From positions 1 through 64,000 of the forward strand of contig CAZARU010000018.1 in the NCBI GenBank assembly GCA_964487605.1: DNA of 64,000 nucleotides. Direction: 5' to 3'. The notes below the pieces were generated by a model. The model saw nothing but the letters and a program-made list of their open reading frames with translations. It ran no database searches and was not told the DNA's origin. This DNA comes from JAJDAH01 sp964487605. GTDB lineage: Bacteria; Myxococcota_A; Polyangia; Polyangiales; Polyangiaceae. This document shows, piece after piece, positions 41,731 to 51,263 of the stretch. Each line of letters begins with the position of its first letter. Positions within the stretch are counted from its first letter, which is position 1. Made by a program: the position numbers and the translations under genes.

Positions 41731-44018
41731 GATGCGCCTCCGCTCTGGCGCCGCGACCGGCGGCTGTACCAGATCCCCAGGCCCAGGACGAGCGCAGGAG
41801 CGCCGAAGATCGTGGCGTAGAACCACACCAGATCCTTCTGCTTCGTGTGCTCGATCCGCACGTCTTCTTCCGTGTTCACCTCGCCCGCGAAGCTCTCTTC
41901 CCCGCCCAGCCAGCGCACGGCGTCCACGAAGAAGATCTGGTTCGGTACGACGTTCGAGAGCACCACGTCGGTGAATGCGTCGGAGTCTGCGACCACGAAG
42001 GCGCGCATCTCGTCCGGCGGCGCGGGACCCTCCTGCTTCTCCGCACCCGGCTTCGGCTCGTCCTTCTTCGGTGCGGACTTGGGGTTCTTCGCCGGGCGAG
42101 ACACCGCGGCGGCGAGGTTGAACTGGTCGAGCTTCTCGCCCGGCGAGTCCATGGAGTAGTTCTTGTTGCCGTCGGCGAACGTGCCGGTCATCGAGCGCAC
42201 GGCGAAGTCCACCTTCTCCGTGCTCCCCGACGCCTTGTCCAGCGAACCGCTGCCGGACACGACGACGACGGCCCGCGACGAGTTCTGGCTCAGGGTCGAG
42301 ACCGCGGCGTGGGACGAAAACCGGTTGGAGAAGATGATCGACCGGTCCGAGTCGTTGTAGCGCCGGCGGAGGTGCTGGCGCTCGTTGACCAGCAACTCCG
42401 GGCGGAACCCGAGTCCGGCGATGCGCGCCATCTGGTCGAGGCTCGCCGCGTGGCCCGACAGGGGCACGACGGGCGCGGGTGCCGCGGCGCTCCCCGCGGG
42501 CGCGCTGGCGCCCGGCGCTGCCGGAGCGCTGGGAGGCGGGACCGGGAGCGCCGCGCTCCCCGCTGGCGGAGCGCTCCCGGCCGGGGCGTCGAGGGGCGAC
42601 ACCGCGGCCTCGCTGACGGCCGGCACGTCGGGGTCCAGGGCGAGGAAGAGCTTGCCGCCGCGGTCGGCATAGCGTCCCAGCGATGCGATCTCCTCCGCCG
42701 TGAAGGGCTCGGACGGGCCGAGCGCGAGCACGATGTCGGCGTCGTCCGGGAGTTCGTTACCGAGTCCCTGGGACACGCCGAGGTTCTTCACGACGTAGTT
42801 CTGCTTCTCCAGAAGCTTGCGGACGATGGTCGCGTCGCGCTCCGGATCGCCGGCTCCCGCCTTCGGCTTATCGTTGATCTCGCCGTGTCCAATCGTCAGG
42901 TACGCCGTCCGACGGGAGCGCACGATCTTGAGCAGTTGCTCCTGAAAGTCGCGATCGAGTGTCTTCAGCTTCGGCCGTGCCGATTTCACGTCCGCACCGA
43001 TCGTGAGCCGCTTCTGAACGTCACCCCGAGCGAGCACGATGACCCCGTCCTGCGTCACCCGGAGGTCCTTCGCCACCTTCGGCACGAGCAGCCGGTCCTG
43101 GACCTCCACGGCGAGCTTCGGCTGCGCGGCGGCGAGCGTCTTCAGGTAGCGCTCCACTTCGTGCCGCACCTCGTTCACCTGGGGGAAGAACGCCGTCACG
43201 GTGATGGGCTCCGTCAGCGCCTCGGCGATGCGCCGCGTCGACTCGCTGGGCTCGCTCGTCTTGAAGTACGAGTAGTCCGCCTTCAGATCGACGCCGCCCG
43301 CCGCGTAGACGAACAGCGAACCGTAGACGGCGGCCAGGGCGATCGCGCCACCCGCGGAGGCCGCGGCCCTCACCCGACGGCTCTCCGGGCGCTCGGAGCG
43401 GCGCATGGGCAGCAGCGCCGCTTCTGCAAAGAGCATGGGCACGACGACGACGACGACGAGCGCGGCCCACGCGACGGTGAGGGCGTTCTGCACGTCGGTG
43501 CGCGCGTCGGCGGCCATCCGGGCGATGCCGATCTTCTCTGCGCCCCATTCGGTCGTCGACGCGTAGAGAGCTATCGCCACGACGCCGACGACGGAGAGGG
43601 CAGCGAGCAGATTCTCGATCTGCGCGCGATCGCCGCCCGCGCGCCAGTTCGGGTTGAAGCGGGCCACCGTCGCGACGACGACGAGGGCGAGCCCGAGCAA
43701 GCTCGCTGTCCAGTGCGCGCTGGGCGTCGCGTCGAGCACTCGCTCCCCGACGAAGAGGAGCGCGAGGCCCGAGACGTACGCCGGCACGACCCATGCCGGC
43801 ATCGCCACGCGGCCCGACGCGGCCTTCGGCGCCGCCGATGGCGGAGCGGCCTTCGCCGGCGCCTTCGCCGTGGCGGGAGCCTCCGGTTCCGTCGGCTTCT
43901 TCTTGGCCTTCTTGTCCGCCTTCGAAGCGGATGCCGCCTTCTCCGCTTCGCCAGCGGGCTTCTTGGGCGCCTCCCCGCCGCGCGCGGCGTCGTCGCGTTC
44001 GTCGTCGTTCACCGCCAT
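41727..44018 (-). CDS. GldG-like ABC transporter auxiliary membrane protein
   Basis: A 763-residue protein: Lys/Ala-rich cytoplasmic tail (1-70), about four membrane helices (75-245), then a large extracytoplasmic GldG/IFT52-like domain (KADYSYFKTSEPSESTRRIA, EPITVTAFFPQVNEVRHEVERYL, YLTIGHGEINDKPKAG, ADIVLALGPSEPFTAEEIASL) and a C-terminal helix (FYATIFGAPALVLGLGIWY). An Ala/Pro/Gly insertion at about 480-515 is unusual. Overlaps the permease gene by ten bases. Confidence 0.85.
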   Translation of the reverse strand: MAVNDDERDDAARGGEAPKKPAGEAEKAASASKADKKAKKKPTEPEAPATAKAPAKAAPPSAAPKAASGRVAMPAWVVPAYVSGLALLFVGERVLDATPSAHWTASLLGLALVVVATVARFNPNWRAGGDRAQIENLLAALSVVGVVAIALYASTTEWGAEKIGIARMAADARTDVQNALTVAWAALVVVVVVPMLFAEAALLPMRRSERPESRRVRAAASAGGAIALAAVYGSLFVYAAGGVDLKADYSYFKTSEPSESTRRIAEALTEPITVTAFFPQVNEVRHEVERYLKTLAAAQPKLAVEVQDRLLVPKVAKDLRVTQDGVIVLARGDVQKRLTIGADVKSARPKLKTLDRDFQEQLLKIVRSRRTAYLTIGHGEINDKPKAGAGDPERDATIVRKLLEKQNYVVKNLGVSQGLGNELPDDADIVLALGPSEPFTAEEIASLGRYADRGGKLFLALDPDVPAVSEAAVSPLDAPAGSAPPAGSAALPVPPPSAPAAPGASAPAGSAAAPAPVVPLSGHAASLDQMARIAGLGFRPELLVNERQHLRRRYNDSDRSIIFSNRFSSHAAVSTLSQNSSRAVVVVSGSGSLDKASGSTEKVDFAVRSMTGTFADGNKNYSMDSPGEKLDQFNLAAAVSRPAKNPKSAPKKDEPKPGAEKQEGPAPPDEMRAFVVADSDAFTDVVLSNVVPNQIFFVDAVRWLGGEESFAGEVNTEEDVRIEHTKQKDLVWFYATIFGAPALVLGLGIWYSRRSRRQSGGAS

Positions 44019-44731
44019 CGGCGCGCCTCCAGAATCTTCGTCGCGGCGAGGAGAAACACGTACGTCACGACCAGGTAGTAGACGACGTTGTCGAACTCGA
44101 GCAGACCGACCATGAACGGGCGGAAGTTCTCGTGGTGCAGCGCCAGCGCCGACAGGAACTCGTTCAGCGGCGGGTCCGCCGCGCGCGCCACGAGCCACAG
44201 CAGGATGAGCGGAGCGATGATCGCCGCGCCGAGGATGATGGCGATGACCTGCGACCGGGCGATGGCCGACGCGAACAGTCCGATGGCGAGCGCCGCCGAT
44301 CCGAGCAGGACGACGCCGAGATAACCGACCGCGACGTGTGCGCCGCTGACCTTGCCGTTGATCAGGATGAGCGCCGGCATGTAGCCGGTGAGCGCCGTGA
44401 TCAGCACGATGAGCGCGAACGCCGAGCAGAACTTTCCGGCGACGATCTCCCAGTCCTTGACGGGCGCGGTGTTCAGGAGGGTGATGGTGCCCGTCTGGCG
44501 CTCCTCGGCCAGGAGGCGCATCGACAGGAAGATGGCCGCCGCCATCGTGGTGCCGCTGACCCCGTAGAAGAACTCCTGCAGGACCTCTGCCGAAAGGAGC
44601 TTCTGGGACAGACCGGTCCAGTAGAAGTAGAGACCATCGATGAGCAGTGCTCCGGCGGCGACGATGGGGGCCACGGGCGATCGGAACGACGCGTGGAACT
44701 CGCGGCCCGCGATGAGCATGGCGCGCTTCAT
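44009..44731 (-). CDS. ABC-2 type permease (GldF-like)
   Basis: A 240-residue permease with six predicted membrane helices and the family feature EERQTGTITLLNTAPVKDW between helices 2 and 3. It overlaps the ATPase gene by four bases and the GldG-like gene by ten, so the operon is tightly coupled. In Bacteroidetes the homologous set supports gliding motility; a similar role here is not established. Confidence 0.9.
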   Translation of the reverse strand: MKRAMLIAGREFHASFRSPVAPIVAAGALLIDGLYFYWTGLSQKLLSAEVLQEFFYGVSGTTMAAAIFLSMRLLAEERQTGTITLLNTAPVKDWEIVAGKFCSAFALIVLITALTGYMPALILINGKVSGAHVAVGYLGVVLLGSAALAIGLFASAIARSQVIAIILGAAIIAPLILLWLVARAADPPLNEFLSALALHHENFRPFMVGLLEFDNVVYYLVVTYVFLLAATKILEARRWR

Positions 44732-45690
44732 GAGGCCTCCTTCGACGGCGCGTCGACGGCGCTCGAATCGGCGAGCCTGAGGAACACGCTCTCGAGCTCG
44801 CGCTCCGCTCGGCCGAGCTCGAGGACCGCGACCCCGGCGTCGACCAGGGCCCTGACGACGTCGGGGCGTGCGTCACGGGTCGCGGAAACCCGGAACGCGC
44901 ACACTCCGATGCCGCGCTCCGTGGTGCTCACGTCGGAGACGTCCGTGACGCCCTCCACGGCCGCGATGGCCCCCTTGGCCTGTGCCGCGTCTCCGCGGAC
45001 GGTGACCTCGAGCTGGCCTCCCTCGATGAGGCGCTGCGAGAGGTCCGCCTCGGTCCCCATGGCGGCAATGGTGCCGTCGCGAATCACGAGCAGGCGATCA
45101 CACGTCTCGCTGATTTCGCTCAGGATGTGACTCGAGACGACCACCGTGTGGTCGCCCTTCAGGCTCCTGACGAGCGCGCGCATTTCGACGATCTGCTTCG
45201 GGTCGAGCCCGCTGATGGGCTCGTCGAGGACGACCAGCGTCGGCTTGTGCACGATGGCCTGGGCGATTCCAACGCGCTGCCGGAAGCCGTGGGACAGCGT
45301 GGCGATGACCTGGCCGAGCACCTTCGAGATCTGGGTCTGCTTCGCGACGTCCCGCACGCGGGCCTCGATGTCGCCGTCGAACCCCCGGAGGCGTGCGACG
45401 AACCTCAGGAACTCGTTCACCTTCATGTCGCCGTAGAGCGCGGGAGACTCCGGCAGGTACCCGATCTTCGCGCGCACGCGGTCCGGGTTCTCGACGACGT
45501 CCGTTCCTTCCACGGTGACGGTGCCGCTGGTGGGCAGGAGGTCACACGCGAGCACACGGAGCGTCGTCGTCTTGCCGGCGCCGTTGAGGCCGAGGAGGCC
45601 CACGATCTCGCCCTGCTCGATCGTGGCGGAGACGGGGCCCACGACGCGGCGGTCGCCGTAGTACTTGTAGAGGTCGCGGATCTCGATCAC
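44728..45690 (-). CDS. ABC transporter ATPase (GldA-like)
   Basis: A 320-residue ATPase: Walker A GLNGAGKT with Lys40, Q-loop region YLPESPALYGDMKV, signature LSHGFRQRVGIAQAIV in place of LSGGQ, Walker B LVVLDEPISGLDP and switch His in VSSHILSEI. The LSxGxRQR form is typical of the GldA/drug-export group. A C-terminal regulatory domain of about 100 residues follows. First gene of the four-gene operon; starts at GTG 45690. Confidence 0.92.
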   Translation of the reverse strand: MIEIRDLYKYYGDRRVVGPVSATIEQGEIVGLLGLNGAGKTTTLRVLACDLLPTSGTVTVEGTDVVENPDRVRAKIGYLPESPALYGDMKVNEFLRFVARLRGFDGDIEARVRDVAKQTQISKVLGQVIATLSHGFRQRVGIAQAIVHKPTLVVLDEPISGLDPKQIVEMRALVRSLKGDHTVVVSSHILSEISETCDRLLVIRDGTIAAMGTEADLSQRLIEGGQLEVTVRGDAAQAKGAIAAVEGVTDVSDVSTTERGIGVCAFRVSATRDARPDVVRALVDAGVAVLELGRAERELESVFLRLADSSAVDAPSKEAS

Positions 45691-45855
45691 GGAATGTCTG
45701 GCTCCGACCCCGCCCCGGGGCGGGCCCGCCGTTTACCACAGGAAATCGCCGCCCGGGGACCCCCGAGGCGCGCGGAATATTCCCCGACCCCCGTCGCGCG
45801 GCCGCGTTACGACGGATCCCCGCGGGAACGGCTCCGGAGCGCCTCCCTGCCGCGC

Positions 45856-45861
45856 TAGCCT
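45856..45861 (+). promoter_or_regulatory. -10 element TAGCCT
   Basis: Ends six bases before the queG ATG at 45868. Confidence 0.4.
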
Positions 45862-45867
45862 CGGCGA

Positions 45868-47079
45868 ATGTCCGCCGCCCACGGTACCTCGACCGAGGTG
45901 CTGACGCGCCATCTGCCCGACCAGGCCAGCGGTCGCCCTCGGGGCCCGCGGGAGGCCGCCGCTGCCATCGAGCAGGCGGCTCTCGACCTCGGGTTCGCGC
46001 GGGTCGGGTTCGCGCCGGCCGGTCGCATGGAGGACGACGGAGACCGGATGGCAGCCTGGCTGCGACGCGGACGCCACGCCGGACTCGCCTACCTGGCGGG
46101 CCCGGAGGATCGCGCCCACCCACGCGCGCTCCACCCGACGGCCGCGACGGCGATCGTCGTCGCGCTGACCCACGAAGCCGGGAGTTCGAGCCCGGCGGGC
46201 GGCGCGACCGTCGCCCGCTACGCGCGCGGGGAGGACTACCACCTCGTCGCCCGCCGCAAGCTGGCCGAGCTGGCGGACCGCTGCGCCGATGCCACGGGCC
46301 GCGTGGTCACCGCCCGCGTCTGCGTCGATACGGCGCCGCTGCTCGAACGCGCGCTCGCCGTCCGAGCCGGCATCGCCTTCTCCGGAAAGTCCACGATGGC
46401 GATCGTGCCGGGGCTCGGGACCTTCTTCGTCCTCGGGATCCTCCTCGTCGACATCGAACTGCCGACGGGCCTCCCGCTGGCCGCCCGCTGCGGCTCGTGC
46501 ACGGCGTGCCTGGACGCCTGCCCGACGTCGGCGTTCGTGGGCCCGTGGGACCTCGACGCAGGAAAGTGCATCGCCTACCTGACGATCGAGAGCCAGGATC
46601 CCATCCCGGTCCCCCTGCGCCCCGCGGTGGGAACGCGAGCCTTCGGCTGCGACGTCTGCCAGGAGGTGTGCCCCTTCAACGCGCGCGACCCGCTGCCCCC
46701 GATCGCGGAGATGGCCCCGCGGGCATCGCTGACGGACCTCCACCCCGAGTCGCTCCTGACCATGGGGTCCGCGGCGCACCGCAAGCTGGTGCGGCGCTCG
46801 GCTTTGCGGCGGTCGAACCGGACCTCGCTCGCTCGAAACGCCGCCGTCGCGCTGGGTAACTCCGGCGATCGCGCCCACGTTCCGAGCCTCGTCCAGACGA
46901 CCGTGACCGACTCACGCCCCGCGGTCCGGGCCCACGCCGCGTGGGCGCTCGGCGAGCTGGGCGGCGACGCCGCGCGCGCCGCTCTCGCGCGAATTGCCGT
47001 GGAAGACGAGGACGAGGGAGTGCGGGCAGAGGCCCGTGGCGCGCTCGCCAGGCTGGGCCCCGCCACGGCTCCGGCTTGA
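45868..47079 (+). CDS. queG: Epoxyqueuosine reductase QueG
   Basis: Cobalamin-dependent iron-sulfur enzyme that makes the last step of queuosine synthesis in tRNA. The 403-residue protein has GFARVGFAPAGRM, SGKSTMAIVPGLGTFF, two 4Fe-4S sites (RCGSCTACLDACPT and FGCDVCQEVCPFN with an additional Cys in GKCIAYLTIES), and C-terminal HEAT repeats (AVRAHAAWALGELGGDAA). An N-terminal extension of about 25 residues precedes the usual start. No other queuosine gene is nearby. Confidence 0.93.
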   Translation: MSAAHGTSTEVLTRHLPDQASGRPRGPREAAAAIEQAALDLGFARVGFAPAGRMEDDGDRMAAWLRRGRHAGLAYLAGPEDRAHPRALHPTAATAIVVALTHEAGSSSPAGGATVARYARGEDYHLVARRKLAELADRCADATGRVVTARVCVDTAPLLERALAVRAGIAFSGKSTMAIVPGLGTFFVLGILLVDIELPTGLPLAARCGSCTACLDACPTSAFVGPWDLDAGKCIAYLTIESQDPIPVPLRPAVGTRAFGCDVCQEVCPFNARDPLPPIAEMAPRASLTDLHPESLLTMGSAAHRKLVRRSALRRSNRTSLARNAAVALGNSGDRAHVPSLVQTTVTDSRPAVRAHAAWALGELGGDAARAALARIAVEDEDEGVRAEARGALARLGPATAPA

Positions 47080-47112
47080 CGGCGAGCCTCCGTGGCACGC
47101 TACCCTGCGCCG

Positions 47113-47361
47113 ATGGCTCGCCGGACACGGTACCTCACGACGTTCTCCCTCGTGGTCGCCCTGACCTCCGGCATGGCCAGGGCCCAGGAGCCCACGGGGT
47201 CGTCGGCGACCCCCACCGCCACGCCACCCGCGAAGCGCACGGTCACCTCCGCGCGCCGCCCCATGTTCATCGGCCTCCTCGCAGCGGTGTTTCTCGTCGT
47301 CGCGGGGGCCGCGGGAGCGAACGACAAGCTCCGCAAGAGCAAGGCGCCGCGTTCACGCTGA
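47113..47361 (+). CDS. Small membrane protein
   Basis: An 82-residue protein with a signal-like N-terminus (YLTTFSLVVALTSGMARA) and a second hydrophobic helix (FIGLLAAVFLVVAGAAG) before a basic tail. ATG 47113 is favoured over GTG 47092 because TACCCT (47101-47106) ends six bases upstream of it and would lie inside the longer version. No function recognised. The ferritin-like gene follows after seven bases. Confidence 0.55.
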   Translation: MARRTRYLTTFSLVVALTSGMARAQEPTGSSATPTATPPAKRTVTSARRPMFIGLLAAVFLVVAGAAGANDKLRKSKAPRSR

Positions 47362-47368
47362 TCGAATC

Positions 47369-48103
47369 GTGCCTGCGAAGACCGATCGGCTGCCGCGGGC
47401 CTCGAAGGAGGTGATCGCGGAGTGGCTCCGCCGCGTGGAAGCCGAGTACCGCTCGGCGGCGCTCACCCAGGAGCTCACGCTGTGGCTGATCCGGATCGCC
47501 GTGTCGCCGGACCTCGTGTCGGACGGCCTGCGCATCGTGAAGGACGAGCTGCGTCACGCGGAGCTGAGCTTCGGCACCTATCGGGCGGCGGGGGGGCGAG
47601 AGGCCCCACGCATCGTGCGGGAATCCCTCGGTCTCGCGCGGCGCGAGGCCGAGCCCCTGGAGCACGACGTGATCCGCGCGGGTGTGGCCGTGTTCTGCCT
47701 GGGCGAGACCGTCGCGGTGCGGCTGTTCAAGGAGCTCCGCGAAGGCTGCACCGTCCCCGTCGCGAGACGCTGCCTCGATCGCGTCCTGCGCGACGAGGTT
47801 CGCCACCGGGACTTCGGCTGGGCACTGCTCGATGCCCTGCTCGGTTCTCCCCTCGCCGATCCCCTGCGCGGGCTCGTGCAGCGGGAGCTCCCGGGAATGT
47901 TCACGCGACTGCGCGCCAGCTACGCCCCTCGCGGCGCGGACCGCGCGGCGACGATGGCCCCTGCGGACCGCGCGTGGGGCCTCATGCCGACCGCACGGTA
48001 CGCAGAGCTGCTGGAAATGACGCTCGCGCGGGACTACGTCCCGAGGTTCGAGCGCGCGGGGTTCGACGCGCTCGCCGCCTGGCGCGCCTCGAAGGCGCCC
48101 TGA
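47369..48103 (+). CDS. Ferritin-like diiron protein
   Basis: A 244-residue helical protein with a complete diiron ligand set in order: Glu35 (TQELTLW), Glu60 and His63 (KDELRHAE), Glu113 (LGETVAV), Glu143 and His146 (RDEVRHRD). This E, ExxH, E, ExxH layout is that of the ferritin-like superfamily, including oxygenases and N-oxygenases. The C-terminal 60 residues are outside the bundle. It is probably co-transcribed with the small membrane protein. Oxidase or oxygenase role is likely; the substrate is unknown. GTG start. Confidence 0.8.
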   Translation: MPAKTDRLPRASKEVIAEWLRRVEAEYRSAALTQELTLWLIRIAVSPDLVSDGLRIVKDELRHAELSFGTYRAAGGREAPRIVRESLGLARREAEPLEHDVIRAGVAVFCLGETVAVRLFKELREGCTVPVARRCLDRVLRDEVRHRDFGWALLDALLGSPLADPLRGLVQRELPGMFTRLRASYAPRGADRAATMAPADRAWGLMPTARYAELLEMTLARDYVPRFERAGFDALAAWRASKAP

Positions 48104-48113
48104 CGTCCGGAGC

Positions 48114-49475
48114 TCACACTCGAAGCTCCTCCAGCGACTCGGCGATCCCCTCGCGGAGCACGGCCAGGTCGGGGAGCACGTCCCAGTCCGCAGCGAGGCC
48201 GAAGTTGAGCATGCCGTTGTACGACACGCAGCCGACGCTCAACGACACCTGCCCGAGGATGGGGACGAACGGGAACACCTCGACCAGATCACCGCCGAGC
48301 ATGTAGAGCGGAAACTGGGGACCCGGCACGTTCGTGATCACCAGGTTGACGACGCGCTGCAACGCGGTGGCGCGACTCGCGAGCGCCAGCACCGTGGGCG
48401 GCGCGTACTCGCTCAGCTTCACCCAGAAGTCCGCGCCCACGGCCTGCTTCGACTCCTTGAGGTTCCCCATCCGGTCCTTGACGAACGCGATGCGACGCGC
48501 CGGCTCCGGTTCACCGACGGGCAGCTCGGCGGTCATCATCGACACCTTGTTGCCATAGGTCATGCGCTGGGTCGGATCGCGAACGCTGACCGGCACCATC
48601 GCCTTCATGACCAGCCCGTCGATGTCGTCACCCCGGGCCAGCATCAGCCGGCGGAGCCCACCGGACACGGCCGCGAGCACGATGTCGTTCACCGTGCACT
48701 CGTGGCGCGCCTTGGCGGCCTTCACTCCGCCGAGCGGCACTCGCACGACCTCGAAGCGCCGGTGCGGCCCGATCTTGCCGGTGAGGGACGTCTTGGGCGC
48801 AAACTCCATGCTGCTCTTGCCGAGGGCCACCACGCCCTTTGCCACTTCGGTCCACCTGTTCGCGAGCGCGCGCGGTGCGCGGGTGGCCGCGCGGACGGAG
48901 CGGTACATCTCCGCGGGCTGCGTCGCGCGCTCCACCAGCGCGTCGCGGACCAGGCGCCAACCACTCGGTGCGGGCTGGGGCTCGTAGGTCGGCGCAGCGG
49001 TCTTCGGTTGGTCCTTGGCGAGATCCAGCACCACGGTCCCCATGTCCACACCGCTGATCCCATCGATGAGGCAGTGGTGCGTCTTCTGCATGATCACCTG
49101 GACGTCGTCGTGCCAGTCGACGACCCACATTTCCCAGAGCGGACGGTCGCGATCGAGCGGCATGCTCATGATGCGTGCCATGAGCCGCAACAGCTCCGCT
49201 TCGCCGGCGGGCTTGGGAAGTCCCGTGTAGCGAATGTGGAACCGAACGTCGAAGTGCGGATCGTCCACCCACACGGGGCGCCCCTGCTGAAGGGGTACCC
49301 ACGCGAGCTTCTTCCGGAAGCGCGGGACGAGGTGCAGCCGGCTCTCGATGTGCGGGTTCAGTCGATCTTCGGTCAGATTCGACCCGCGAAACACCGCGAG
49401 CGACCCCACGTGCATGTGAGCACGGGGCGTCTCCGCGTAGAGGAACGTCGCATCTTGCGCGGAGAGTCTTTCCAT
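48114..49475 (-). CDS. Wax ester synthase/diacylglycerol acyltransferase
   Basis: A 453-residue WS/DGAT-family enzyme that transfers acyl-CoA to alcohols or diacylglycerol, forming storage lipids. The catalytic HHxxxDG motif is THHCLIDG (His133, His134, Asp138, Gly139). Other family marks: MERLSAQDATFLYAE at the start, PLWEMWVVD, the TVNDIVLAAVSGGLRR segment, and NVPGPQFPLYMLG. Complete and of usual length. It converges with the diiron protein gene. Confidence 0.93.
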   Translation of the reverse strand: MERLSAQDATFLYAETPRAHMHVGSLAVFRGSNLTEDRLNPHIESRLHLVPRFRKKLAWVPLQQGRPVWVDDPHFDVRFHIRYTGLPKPAGEAELLRLMARIMSMPLDRDRPLWEMWVVDWHDDVQVIMQKTHHCLIDGISGVDMGTVVLDLAKDQPKTAAPTYEPQPAPSGWRLVRDALVERATQPAEMYRSVRAATRAPRALANRWTEVAKGVVALGKSSMEFAPKTSLTGKIGPHRRFEVVRVPLGGVKAAKARHECTVNDIVLAAVSGGLRRLMLARGDDIDGLVMKAMVPVSVRDPTQRMTYGNKVSMMTAELPVGEPEPARRIAFVKDRMGNLKESKQAVGADFWVKLSEYAPPTVLALASRATALQRVVNLVITNVPGPQFPLYMLGGDLVEVFPFVPILGQVSLSVGCVSYNGMLNFGLAADWDVLPDLAVLREGIAESLEELRV

Positions 49476-49586
49476 CGTTTCGCCCGGGCGACGTGGGTGC
49501 AGCGCGCTGCCGCACGCCTGGATGCCGCATGCTCCCGCACCCCGCTACCGCAGTAAAGCGCGAGCGCGTGGCGCGCCACGCCGTGA

Positions 49587-51050
49587 TCAGAGCTCGGTGC
49601 GAATCTTGCGGCCGCCACCGCTCATCTGCGAGGAGCCCTTGCCGGGAGCGGGCGCGGGTGCTGGTGCGGCCGCCGGCGCGGGGGAAGGAGCGCCGCGGGG
49701 TGCTGCGCCCTTGGCGGCGACGTGGGTGCGGCCCGCGCCGACCGCTGGCGCCGCTGGAGCCGCCTCCGCGGAACTCGCCGCAGCGGCCTCCTCCGCCAGC
49801 TTCTTGGCAGCGGCCTCGGCGGCCGCGCTCTTGGCCGCCGCCTCGTCGTCGAGCTTCTTCTTGGCGGCGGCTTCCTCCGCGGCCTTCGCCGCGGCCAGGC
49901 GCTCCCGCTCGGCGCTTCCGGCGTCGGCGCCCGGCGCAGCCGCGGCGTCCCCGGAGTCGCGGAGCGACATCGCGGCGAACGCCCCTCCCCCACCCAGCAC
50001 GAGGAGCCCGACCAGCGCCGCCGCGACGACGGGCGTCTTGCCCTTGGGCGGGGGCGCGTCCTGGGAGCCGGTGTTGGCCCAGGCGCCCGGCGTGGAGGCC
50101 TTCGTGACCGGCGCGTTCGGTGAACTCGGCATCTGCGGCCGCGCGCCGGGCGCGTGGGCCACCTCGGGCGGAATGCTCGCACCGGCGCCGGTCTGCGACC
50201 ACGCCTTCAGGGCGTCGAGAAACTCCGAGGCCGTCTGGTACCTGTGCGCCGGCTCGCGAGCCATCGCCTTGGTGATGATCGACGAGAACGCCGGATCCAT
50301 GTCCGGACAGAACTGCTCGATGGGCGGCGGGGTCTCGAGGACGATCTTGAAGAGCAGCTCGTTGAAGGTGTCCGCGTTGAATGGCACCTGGCCGGTGACG
50401 CACTCGTAGAGGATGACGCCGACCGAGTAGAGGTCCGCGCGGGCATCCATGCCCTTCGCGCCCTTCGCCTGCTCGGGCGACATGTAGTACGGCGTCCCCA
50501 TCACGGCGCCCGTGCGGGTCATGCTGAAGCCCGATTCGCCGGACAGAGCGCTGAACTTCGAGATCCCGAAGTCGAGGATCTTGACGAAGTCCTCCTGGCC
50601 GGCGCGACTGCGAACGAGGAACGCGTTGTCCGGCTTGAGGTCGCGATGGATGATCCCCGCCGCGTGCGCCGCACGCAGCCCCTCGAGCAGCTGCTGGGCG
50701 ACGTGGTTGGTCTCTGCCGGCGTGAGCTTTCCTCGAGCCCGGATCCGACTGCTCAGATCCTCCCCCTCCATGAACTCCATGACCATGAAGCGATCGCCAT
50801 CCGGGAGATTTCCCAGATCGAGGACCTCGCAGATGTGCTCCGACCCGATTCGCCCGGCGGCCTGAGCCTCACGCTCGAAGCGCTGGACGGCGTCCTCGTT
50901 CTCGGCCACCCCCGCGTGCAGCACCTTGATGGCCACGCGCCGGTGGATCCGGATGTTCTCGCCCTCGTAGACCGCACCCATCCCGCCTTCGCCGATGAGG
51001 CGGACGATCCGGTACTTGTCTTCGATGATATCGCCGGTGGTCAGCGACAT
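49587..51050 (-). CDS. Membrane Ser/Thr protein kinase with Ala/Lys/Glu tail
   Basis: A 487-residue kinase: glycine loop IGEGGMGAVYEG (19-30), Lys42 in VAIKVL, HRDLKPDN (135-142), DFG at 160-162, GTPYYMSPEQ. A linker (about 290-340) leads to one membrane helix (about 342-366) and a tail of about 120 residues: a charged Ala/Glu/Lys helix and then Ala/Pro-rich sequence to the end. No ligand-binding domain is visible beyond the helix. TAGGGT at 51100-51095 on the minus strand may be its -10, giving a leader of about 38 bases. Confidence 0.95.
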   Translation of the reverse strand: MSLTTGDIIEDKYRIVRLIGEGGMGAVYEGENIRIHRRVAIKVLHAGVAENEDAVQRFEREAQAAGRIGSEHICEVLDLGNLPDGDRFMVMEFMEGEDLSSRIRARGKLTPAETNHVAQQLLEGLRAAHAAGIIHRDLKPDNAFLVRSRAGQEDFVKILDFGISKFSALSGESGFSMTRTGAVMGTPYYMSPEQAKGAKGMDARADLYSVGVILYECVTGQVPFNADTFNELLFKIVLETPPPIEQFCPDMDPAFSSIITKAMAREPAHRYQTASEFLDALKAWSQTGAGASIPPEVAHAPGARPQMPSSPNAPVTKASTPGAWANTGSQDAPPPKGKTPVVAAALVGLLVLGGGGAFAAMSLRDSGDAAAAPGADAGSAERERLAAAKAAEEAAAKKKLDDEAAAKSAAAEAAAKKLAEEAAAASSAEAAPAAPAVGAGRTHVAAKGAAPRGAPSPAPAAAPAPAPAPGKGSSQMSGGGRKIRTEL

Positions 51051-51263
51051 GGGTCAGCGTGGTCCCCGCTCAGGTGTCGCGAAGGAGTCGCGCGACCCTA
51101 GCACGACACCGCAGGTGGTGCCCAAAGGTTGAGAACGGCGGGAGTTTGCGCCGCGTCCAGCCGACTGCGGAGGGGGCGGCGAGATCCACGACATGCCGAC
51201 TGAATACGCATGGCGGCCGCGTTCGTGCTGGCTGATTTCGAGGCGACTCACCCCCGAACCCGC

